From positions 1 through 12,846 of the forward strand of contig JAEXQJ010000301.1 in the NCBI GenBank assembly GCA_023438785.1: a stretch of 12,846 nt of DNA, written 5' to 3'. Origin of the DNA: Pseudomonadota bacterium. Its GTDB lineage: Bacteria; Myxococcota_A; Polyangia; Fen-1088. Below are positions 1 to 5,723 of this stretch, in pieces. Each line of letters begins with the position of its first letter. Within the stretch, counting starts at the first letter, position 1. The notes beneath the pieces were generated by a model that did no database searches, was not told where the DNA came from, and was given only the letters and a program-made list of their open reading frames with translations. The translations under genes and the position numbers were made by a program.

Positions 1-2
1 GC

Positions 3-722
3 CATGCGGCGGCTCCGAGCAGCACGCGCGTGGCCATCACCGAGTTCAAGGTCGAGGGCGAGGACTCCACCCCGGCCATCGCCATGCAGCTACAGGACGG
101 CTTCGTGGTGGGCCTCACGCGGAGCGCCCCCATCTACGTGCTCGATTCCATAGATGTCACGCGCTACATGGACACCTACCCGGAGCTGCACAAGTGTGAG
201 GGCTCCATCTGCATCAAACGACTGGGGCAGTTGCTGGACGTCAGTCACTTGGTGCGGGTCACGGCCTCGGTGATCGGCAACAGCTACACCATGACCGCGC
301 GCCTGTTCAGCACGGAAGGCCCGACACCCGTGCTGGTTCCGGTGGCCACCGAGACGCGCTCCTGCCCCGTGTGCACAGCGGACGAGGCTCGCCAGCGCAT
401 GGTGCAACTTGGCGAGGCCATCAAGACGCCCGTCGAGGCCTGGCTCGCAGCGGCCGTCCCGCCTCCTCCCCCGCCTCCCCCGCCCAGCACCTGGCAGCGT
501 CCGCTGGCCGCCGTGGGCGTGGCCGCGGGCTTCGCCGCCATCGTGGCGGGCGGGGCTCTTCTGGCCAATCTGGACAGCGGCAAAAAGCTCCCCGCCTTCG
601 CCGGCCTGCTCAACGGCCTGGGCACGGGCGCCGTGGCCACAGGGTGTTACGTGCTCATCACCGTTCCCTCTGACACATCGGGCAAGGCCCTGCCACGCGT
701 CGCGGTGGGCGGCACGTTCTGA
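3..722 (+). CDS. Envelope protein with Cys-containing N-terminal domain and C-terminal membrane segments (5' partial)
   Basis: The reading frame is open to the window edge, so the true start lies upstream. An internal GTG at 30 exists, but the residues before it (SSTRVAITEF) read like the beginning of a mature exported domain. The first ~140 residues resemble the alpha/beta N-terminal region found in many myxobacterial PEGA- or TPR-type envelope proteins: a VAITEF opening strand, a CEGSIC segment followed by a 'lgqlLdv' helix, a repeated-strand stretch, and a second Cys pair (SCPVC). A run of nine prolines follows, then two hydrophobic segments (roughly residues 155-178 and 190-213, counted from the GTG), then a short tail ending in GGTF. 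The architecture suggests a periplasmic domain tethered by a proline linker to a membrane. Function is unknown. The gene ends three bases from the convergent aroA stop. I am sure it is coding, but not of any role. Confidence 0.85.
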   Translation, partial: HAAAPSSTRVAITEFKVEGEDSTPAIAMQLQDGFVVGLTRSAPIYVLDSIDVTRYMDTYPELHKCEGSICIKRLGQLLDVSHLVRVTASVIGNSYTMTARLFSTEGPTPVLVPVATETRSCPVCTADEARQRMVQLGEAIKTPVEAWLAAAVPPPPPPPPPSTWQRPLAAVGVAAGFAAIVAGGALLANLDSGKKLPAFAGLLNGLGTGAVATGCYVLITVPSDTSGKALPRVAVGGTF

Positions 723-725
723 GCT

Positions 726-2075
726 TCACCCCGACGTGATCGGGGCGCCGAGCGCTTGCAGAATCTGCGCGAAGGTCGGGAACGAGGTGGCGATGTGCTC
801 GCTCGGGATCTCCGTCTCCTCGTCCGCCAGCAGGCCCAGCAGGGCTCCCGACATGGCGATGCGATGATCGCCATCGGGCTGCACGCGGCCGCCACGCAGC
901 GGTCGGCCGCCTGACCCCTGCACCGAGAAGCCCGCGGGCGCCTCCTGGGTGGACACCCCGGCCCGCCCCAGTTCGCGGCAGATGCAGGCGATGCGATCCG
1001 ATTCCTTGACCCGCAACTCGCGCAGATCGGTGAAGACCGTCTCTCCCTCGGCCAGCGCGGCCGCCACTGCCAACACCGGGATTTCGTCGATGGACCGCAA
1101 GGCCAGCTCGCCCGCAACCTGGGTTCCGCGCAGCACGCCGGTCCAGCGTGCGCGCACCCGCCCGGTGGGTTCCCCCATGGGTTCGGCGGTCACCTTCACA
1201 TCCAGGTCCGCCCCCATGGCACGCAAGACATCCAGCACACCCGTGCGGGTCGGATTGAGCCCCACGTTCTCGACGGTGACGTCGCTGCCCGGGACCACCA
1301 GGGCGGCCACGAGCAAGAACGCGGCGGAGGACAGATCGCCAGGGATCCGCACCGCCCCCGCGCGCAGGCGGCCGTTCCAGCCTTCGGGCTCCACGCGCAC
1401 CGTGCCCGCGACCGCATCGGCGCTGATGGGCGCGCCCAGAAAACGCAGCATGCGCTCGGTGTGGTCCCGCGAAAGGCCGGGCTCGCTCACCACGGTGCGA
1501 CCGCGGGCCTGCAGACCTGCCAGAACCAGCGCGCTCTTGAGCTGGGCGCTGGCCACTGGCAGAGCGTAATCAATCCCGTGCAAGTCACCACCGTGGATCT
1601 CCAGAGGCGCGAACACGTCGTTGGGCCGCGCCGGGTCCCGCCGGCCATCGATGCGCGCCCCCATGAGCCGCAAAGGAGTGGCGACGCGGGCCATGGGTCG
1701 GCGGGACAGCGAGGCATCACCAATGAGCGTGGTCGTGAACGGCCGCCCGGAGAGCAGGCCACACAGCAGACGCATGGTGGTGCCCGAGTTGCCGCAATCC
1801 AGAGCCGAGGCCGCCGCGTGCAGGCCGCTCATGCCCACGCCTTGTACCTGCGCCTGGGCCCCGGCCAGGTGGACATGAACGCCCAAGCCGCGCAGGGCAG
1901 CGGCCGTGGACGCGTTGTCGCCCCCCAACCCCAGCCCGTCGATGTCCACAGCGCCATCAGCCAAAGCGCCGAACAGCAAGGCCCGGTGAGAGATGGACTT
2001 GTCGCCGGGCACGCAGAACGTGCCCCGCAGGGCAGGACTGCGACAGACCCGCAGCACGTGTGTTTGCTCGCTCAT
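726..2075 (-). CDS. aroA: 3-phosphoshikimate 1-carboxyvinyltransferase (EPSP synthase), class II-like
   Basis: Sixth step of the shikimate pathway: joins phosphoenolpyruvate to shikimate-3-phosphate, giving EPSP in the cytoplasm. The 449-residue length is normal for the family. Visible motifs are GDKS (24-27, with PEP-binding Lys26), NSGTTMR (96-102), SAQLK (176-180), RDHTE (203-207), NPTR (274-277), IDEIP (329-333, containing the conserved Asp/Glu), KESDR (357-361) and DHR (403-405). GDKS, SAQxK, RxHxE and NxTR together are the signature used to define class II (Bacillus/Agrobacterium CP4-like) enzymes; class I enzymes have GSKS and SSQ instead. The start is the ATG in a 4-base ATGA overlap with the upstream lipoprotein stop, preceded by GGAGG seven bases away. 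The frame extends further upstream but only as antisense shadow of that lipoprotein. Last gene of the operon that includes tyrA. Confidence 0.97.
   Translation of the reverse strand: MSEQTHVLRVCRSPALRGTFCVPGDKSISHRALLFGALADGAVDIDGLGLGGDNASTAAALRGLGVHVHLAGAQAQVQGVGMSGLHAAASALDCGNSGTTMRLLCGLLSGRPFTTTLIGDASLSRRPMARVATPLRLMGARIDGRRDPARPNDVFAPLEIHGGDLHGIDYALPVASAQLKSALVLAGLQARGRTVVSEPGLSRDHTERMLRFLGAPISADAVAGTVRVEPEGWNGRLRAGAVRIPGDLSSAAFLLVAALVVPGSDVTVENVGLNPTRTGVLDVLRAMGADLDVKVTAEPMGEPTGRVRARWTGVLRGTQVAGELALRSIDEIPVLAVAAALAEGETVFTDLRELRVKESDRIACICRELGRAGVSTQEAPAGFSVQGSGGRPLRGGRVQPDGDHRIAMSGALLGLLADEETEIPSEHIATSFPTFAQILQALGAPITSG
729..745. other. Perfect 6-bp inverted repeat at the aroA 3' end
   Basis: CCCCGA and TCGGGG are separated by a five-base loop, within the last codons of aroA and immediately before its stop. 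It sits where two convergent genes nearly meet (3-base gap). No T-run follows on either strand, so a classical intrinsic terminator is not supported. It may still stabilise the 3' end of one or both transcripts. Weak evidence. Confidence 0.35.
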
Positions 2076-3121
2076 CGAGAAGCCTCCGCGGCCCTTGCAG
2101 CCCGGGCCCGCGCCAACATTTCGGTCAGGGTGGTCATCCGCTCGACAATCGCCTCGCGTTGGTCCTCGGGCACATTCAAGGCGGCCTCCACCGTGCTGCC
2201 ACGCGCCTCGATGCGGATCCCGCTGACCACGCTGCGCAGTCCGAGCAGCACAACCACGGGACGATTGCGTTGCTCGCGGACCAGGGTCGACAAGCGCGCC
2301 GCCATGTCCTGGGCCTGCTGGGCGGTGTGCACCAAGCCCACGGCGCTGATGACCAGGTCGGTGCCCAAATCCACGCGCACGCCCAGGTGCTCCAAGGCCC
2401 CGCCCTCGCCCATCTCCGACTGCAACCGCGCGCGCGCCTGTTCGTCGAATCGAAACACGGCCTCGATGGCCGGCCCGCGGCGGGAGGGGTCGCGGCGGGA
2501 GGCCAACTCGCCTTGCAGCGTCTCGACCCAAGGAGTCATGCCCGAGCCGCGCGCCAGGCCGAAACCACAATCGATGGCCGCGCGCACGGAGACCTGGGAC
2601 CCCGACAGGACGGTCCGTCGGGTGAGGAACCCCAGCGCAGGGCCGCCATCACCCGAGTCCGCCGTAGGCCGTCCGAGCACGGGAACACTGCGGTAGTTCG
2701 ACGGCTGCGATTGGCCCTGCTTCTGGAAGGCGTCGGTGAGCGCGTCCCGATCGAACCTCCCCTGGGCGACCAGCAGGCTGCCGCCCTCGGACAAATCGCG
2801 CAGGCTGGCGAACACCAGCCGATCCAGGTCAGCCACCTCGTCGAAGCCCAGGGCCACCTTCCAGGCATTGCGGCCCTCGGTGGCGGCCTTGCTCAGGGCG
2901 TTCCGGGTCCAGGGAGACTCGCGCAGCTGGGCCATGTCGGCGGCGATCAGCGTCTGCGCCTCGGCGGGGACCAGGTTCCATAGGTCGCTGTCGTCCGGTT
3001 CGGTCCTCGCCACCGGCGTGGAAGCACTGGGCGCGGGGGCCGAGGGACCAGCGCACGCCCCCAATCCCAGCAGGAACCCAAGCAAAGCTCTCGAGTGCGG
3101 GCGAAAGACTCTGTTCAACAT
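2072..3121 (-). CDS. Uncharacterised lipoprotein between tyrA and aroA
   Basis: A 349-residue protein with a type II signal peptide: basic n-region, hydrophobic stretch around 12-20, and lipobox LGAC with the acylated Cys at 23. A low-complexity Pro/Ala/Ser linker follows, then a globular region beginning 'LVPAEAQTLIAADMAQL' that I cannot assign to a named enzyme family. The pattern looks like uncharacterised envelope lipoproteins common in Myxococcota. The C-terminus is an Ala/Arg-rich helix. The chosen ATG (3121) shares one base with the tyrA stop (TGATG). The longer frame starting at 3145 would overlap tyrA and spoil the signal peptide. The stop overlaps the aroA start as ATGA. The two overlaps imply translational coupling, so its amount should track TyrA and AroA. 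No Shine-Dalgarno is evident at its own start, consistent with reinitiation. Confidence 0.9.
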   Translation of the reverse strand: MLNRVFRPHSRALLGFLLGLGACAGPSAPAPSASTPVARTEPDDSDLWNLVPAEAQTLIAADMAQLRESPWTRNALSKAATEGRNAWKVALGFDEVADLDRLVFASLRDLSEGGSLLVAQGRFDRDALTDAFQKQGQSQPSNYRSVPVLGRPTADSGDGGPALGFLTRRTVLSGSQVSVRAAIDCGFGLARGSGMTPWVETLQGELASRRDPSRRGPAIEAVFRFDEQARARLQSEMGEGGALEHLGVRVDLGTDLVISAVGLVHTAQQAQDMAARLSTLVREQRNRPVVVLLGLRSVVSGIRIEARGSTVEAALNVPEDQREAIVERMTTLTEMLARARAARAAEASR

Positions 3122-3990
3122 CACTTGACCAATCGCTGGCGGCAAGACTGCCCGAGCGCCAGCACGGATTCCAGAGCAGCGGCGTCAGAATTCTCCACCG
3201 CGGAGGTCAGGTCCTCCACCCGCTGCGCCAGCCGGCGCATCAGCGGGAGCAGATGCTCACGATTGGCGAGCAAGATGTCGCGCCAAACGGTCGGGCTGGA
3301 GGCGGCGACGCGGGACGTGTCGCGCAAGCTGGTGGTGGCCGCCTGGGCGTGACCTTCCAGGAAAGGAAGGCTGTCCGCCAACGATGCGGCCAGGGCAAAG
3401 GCCGCCACGTGCGGCAGGTGGCTGACCGCCGCCATCAGCTCGTCGTGCTGCGCCGGCGAGATCTCGATGACCTGGCAGCCCACGCTGCTCCAGAAGGCGT
3501 GCGCTGCCGCCGTGGCCTCGACTCGGGACAGCGGACTGGGGCAAACGAAGCACACGCGGCCCGGATAGATGGCCGCATCCGCGGCAGCCACGCCCACGTG
3601 CTCCGCACCCGCCAGGGGATGGCAGCCCACGAACTGGCCGCCCGGCAGGGCAGCCTGGGCCTCGGCCATCACGGTCTGCTTCACACTCCCCACGTCGACC
3701 ACCGTGGCCTCCGGGCGCACGGCGCTGGCGATGCGGGCGGCCGAGCGGCCCAGGCTACGCACCGGCGCGGCCAGAAGGACAAACGAAGCCTCCCGGACCG
3801 CGGCCTCGGGGCTTGGGGCGGCCTCGTCGATGACGGCCCGCTCCTGCCCCACCTGCAGCGCGCGAGGCTCCGGATCGTAGCCCACCACCCGGCCCACCCC
3901 GCCCGCCCGCCGCGCGGCCAGGGCCGCCGAGCCGCCGATGTAGCCCACGCCAATCAGGGCCATGACCGGGAAACGAGGAGAAGAACTCAC
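3121..3990 (-). CDS. tyrA: Prephenate dehydrogenase (TyrA family)
   Basis: Oxidative decarboxylation of prephenate toward tyrosine, in the cytoplasm. The N-terminal Rossmann motif is GVGYIGG (14-20), with Asp39 at the end of the second strand (VVGYDP), the position that usually favours NAD+ over NADP+. Family motifs are VVDVGSVK (97-104), CHPLAGAEH (123-131), HDELMAAVSHLPH (182-194) and the LRDTSRVAASSPTVW stretch (222-236). At 289 residues it is a stand-alone dehydrogenase with no chorismate mutase or ACT domain visible. I chose GTG at 3990. TTG at 3999 is better spaced from GGAAGGG and ATG at 3963 is also in frame, so the start is uncertain by about ten residues. The frame upstream of 4000 runs into the preceding gene and looks non-coding. 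It ends overlapping the next lipoprotein by one base. Arogenate use cannot be excluded. Confidence 0.95.
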   Translation of the reverse strand: MSSSPRFPVMALIGVGYIGGSAALAARRAGGVGRVVGYDPEPRALQVGQERAVIDEAAPSPEAAVREASFVLLAAPVRSLGRSAARIASAVRPEATVVDVGSVKQTVMAEAQAALPGGQFVGCHPLAGAEHVGVAAADAAIYPGRVCFVCPSPLSRVEATAAAHAFWSSVGCQVIEISPAQHDELMAAVSHLPHVAAFALAASLADSLPFLEGHAQAATTSLRDTSRVAASSPTVWRDILLANREHLLPLMRRLAQRVEDLTSAVENSDAAALESVLALGQSCRQRLVK

Positions 3991-4023
3991 GGGGCACAAA
4001 CCATCCCTTCCAATGTCAATGGA

Positions 4024-4037
4024 CCCGCTCAGGCGGG
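4024..4037. other. Small hairpin with a stop codon in its loop
   Basis: On the minus strand CCCGC and GCGGG (5-bp perfect stem) enclose the four-base loop CTGA, which contains the TGA stop of the glutaredoxin-like lipoprotein gene. It lies 34 bases ahead of the tyrA start. No T-tract follows, so this is not a standard terminator. It could influence ribosome release or read-on into tyrA, or be chance in GC-rich DNA. Confidence 0.3.
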
Positions 4038-4757
4038 ATGGCCGAGGAGGGACTCCAGTCGGGTGCGGTCGAACCCGATGAGCAGGCGCCCCCGCACGTC
4101 CAGGATGGGCACGCGGTCGGCCGGAACCCCCAGCCGCGCGGCCTTGGCCTGCAGCTCGCGCGCCGCGGCCGGATCGTTCTCGATGTCTTTGTAGGCGTAG
4201 GGGATGTGCTTGGCGCTCAGATACTGGCGCGCGGCCTTGCAGGCCCCACACCACGGCGTCCCGTACAGGATCACCACGGCTTGGTCGACAGCCGCGCCCC
4301 CATCCACCGCGGCCTCGGGCTCCAGGGGCGGGCCATGCGGTCCGGCCAGAAGGTTCGAGTCGCCGGGCCGCAGTTGCGCCAGCGCACCGGTCTCAAAGGC
4401 CTCTCGTGACATGACCTTGGCCGTGGCCTGGCCGGCCTTGAGGAACTCGCCCACGTCGATGACGTAGACCTGCTCCGTGTCACGCCTCCCCGCGCCCTGG
4501 TTGGGGTCGATGACCCGTACCAGACGGCGGGCCTCCTCGGGAACCGACTCGGCATTGTCCGTGGTGGCAAACAGGCCGTCGGCTTTGACGTAGGTGAAGA
4601 GCAGCGACGCGCCCTTCTTGACCTCGAGGGTGGGCAACTGGGCCTGCGCCGCGGGCGGCGGGGCCGGCGGCGTGCTCTTGCGGCAGCCGACCAAGCTCAA
4701 CGCCAGCAAACTCGAAAGGGCCAACCAGCGGCCGGTGGTTCCGATCGATGTGCGCAC
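4029..4757 (-). CDS. Lipoprotein with C-terminal glutaredoxin/thioredoxin-like CGAC domain
   Basis: From the GTG at 4757 this is a 242-residue protein with a clean lipoprotein signal: RTSIGTTGR n-region, a Leu/Ser-rich core, and LVGC with Cys25, then a Pro/Ala linker. Residues ~38-150 form a domain I do not recognise. The last ~80 residues are glutaredoxin-like: VILYGTPWCGAC (162-173) carries the CxxC redox motif Cys170/Cys173, followed by a helix, the 'IPYAYKDIENDP' strand, and a VPIL segment whose Pro217 fits the cis-proline of the fold, ending 'GRLLIGFDRTRLESLL'. Expected role: periplasmic or outer-membrane thiol-disulphide chemistry on an unknown partner. The frame stays open to a GTG at 4886, but the extra residues lack signal-peptide character. 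It lies 38 bases upstream of tyrA in the same direction, so probably the same transcript. The fold call is firm; the substrate is unknown. Confidence 0.88.
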   Translation of the reverse strand: MRTSIGTTGRWLALSSLLALSLVGCRKSTPPAPPPAAQAQLPTLEVKKGASLLFTYVKADGLFATTDNAESVPEEARRLVRVIDPNQGAGRRDTEQVYVIDVGEFLKAGQATAKVMSREAFETGALAQLRPGDSNLLAGPHGPPLEPEAAVDGGAAVDQAVVILYGTPWCGACKAARQYLSAKHIPYAYKDIENDPAAARELQAKAARLGVPADRVPILDVRGRLLIGFDRTRLESLLGHPA

Positions 4758-4886
4758 GCGGCCCTGCCCATGACCGGTCGCGAGGCGCGGACCGTGGGCT
4801 TCGTGAACGACACCGGCCTCTCGCCAAAGGGGTGCGGAACGGGCCAAGCCCATGCCGAGCTCCATCCGCGGATCCTGATCAGCCAC

Positions 4887-5483
4887 TTAGTGTTTCCTGA
4901 CCTTTTTGCGTTTGGGGGCCGGCGCGCCCAAGAGCCGTGTCTCGCTACCCAGCTTGAGAGACGCGTTGCTCACGGCCTGCTGGATCGCGCTGGCAAGAGC
5001 CGTCTTGAGCAAGGCCTCCACGTCGCGCTCCTTGCGCCGTTCGGAAAACTCGCCCACCAGGGAGGCGCTGCCGTCCCCCGTGAACTTCACCTTGTTGCCG
5101 GGATAGGTGGTGCCGAAGACGCTCAGCTTCACGTTGATGGCCAGCTGCGGATCGCGCCGTCCGGGCGCCGGGTCCTTGATGTCCCGGGTCAGGCTGGCGA
5201 TCCGCATGTTGACCTCGTAGCCCTCCAGGCCGCGCCTCTTCAACTCGGCCAGGGCAGCCTGGCCCTCGGCGCCGCCCAGGTCATTGGTGAACTCGGGTCG
5301 ACGGGCGACCTCCGCCGCGAGAAGCTCCTTGGCCAGGGGGATCACCTGGCGATCGTCGGCGGTCACGTTGCTGATGGTGAAATAGTACTTGGGCTTAGTT
5401 TCCTGGGCCGCGGCGGCCCCCGCGTTCACCCACAGGCAGGCCAAGGCAACCACGCTGGCGACGGCGAACGATGTGTTTCGCAT
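4887..5483 (-). CDS. Small exported protein of unknown function, first gene of the tyrA-aroA operon
   Basis: A 198-residue protein starting at ATG 5483, five to six bases after AAGGGG. It has a type I signal peptide (MRNTSFAVAS, hydrophobic core, AAAA before QE), so it should be periplasmic or secreted. The mature part opens with PKYYFTISNVT and contains alternating strands and helices, including a 'NVKLSVFGTTYPGNKVKF' stretch. A helical C-terminal part (residues ~145-180) follows. It ends in a Lys/Arg-rich tail (PAPKRKKVRKH) that may bind a polyanion such as peptidoglycan-linked polymer or lipopolysaccharide; that is a guess. I do not recognise a family. The frame could be extended to 5723, but that region holds the divergent small gene and has no signal peptide. 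The next gene begins about 130 bases downstream in the same direction. Confidence 0.88.
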   Translation of the reverse strand: MRNTSFAVASVVALACLWVNAGAAAAQETKPKYYFTISNVTADDRQVIPLAKELLAAEVARRPEFTNDLGGAEGQAALAELKRRGLEGYEVNMRIASLTRDIKDPAPGRRDPQLAINVKLSVFGTTYPGNKVKFTGDGSASLVGEFSERRKERDVEALLKTALASAIQQAVSNASLKLGSETRLLGAPAPKRKKVRKH

Positions 5484-5520
5484 GTGAGCCCCTTTTCGAC
5501 CGGAGTGTATAGTCTCAGCC
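5484..5520. promoter_or_regulatory. Divergent intergenic region, probable promoters
   Basis: Only 37 bases separate the minus-strand operon start (5483) from the plus-strand small gene (5521). On the plus strand TATAGT at 5508-5513 resembles a -10 element; its position would place transcription near the GTG start, possibly giving a leaderless message. The opposite strand of the same bases (ACTATA-CACT) could serve as an AT-rich opening site for the operon. No convincing -35 hexamer is visible, and part of any minus-strand promoter must lie inside the small gene. Confidence 0.35.
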
Positions 5521-5679
5521 GTGCAGGGGAACAAGCAATCCGCCCGAGACCATGCCGATCCCATCGTGACAGCGGGACTGGTGCTGCTGGCCGTCTTGGG
5601 CATCGCCACCATATTCCACCAACCCATCCGCGCCCTGGTCTCGCCCGCGTCGCAGGCCACCACCGACTCCGAACGCTGA
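5521..5679 (+). CDS. Small single-pass membrane protein (52 aa)
   Basis: GTG at 5521 opens a 52-codon frame ending in TGA at 5677-5679. The product begins MQGNKQSARDHADP, has one hydrophobic segment (about residues 15-33, containing VTAGLVLLAVLGIATIF), then a short polar tail ending TTDSER. By hand count, GC by codon position is about 69, 48 and 83 percent (first, second, third). That is the pattern of real genes in high-GC genomes and argues against chance. A GGAG lies about 15 bases upstream, too far for a good ribosome site; a leaderless start is possible. The frame is closed upstream by a TGA at 5485-5487. It lies 44 bases before the FHA-pseudoCpaF gene, so the two may form one transcript. 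Possible role: membrane anchor or partner for that protein. No family recognised. Confidence 0.6.
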   Translation: MQGNKQSARDHADPIVTAGLVLLAVLGIATIFHQPIRALVSPASQATTDSER

Positions 5680-5723
5680 GTGGCCAGGTGGACAAGGCTG
5701 CGGTTTTTGCTTAGCGTGAGCAA

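Noticed and set aside
458..485. C-rich tract (a possible G-quadruplex on the minus strand), with a similar one near 6327-6365
   Set aside because: Both are explained by polyproline linker codons in GC-rich coding sequence; nothing indicates regulatory use.
949..2983. Long open frames on the plus strand opposite aroA and the lipoprotein gene
   Set aside because: They are antisense to genes with strong motifs, have Arg/Pro/Ala-rich products without domains, and are expected by chance at this GC content.
4011..4022. TTGACA on the minus strand before tyrA, a perfect -35-like hexamer
   Set aside because: No -10-like sequence lies 16-18 bases downstream, and the gap between genes is only 38 bases inside an apparent operon.
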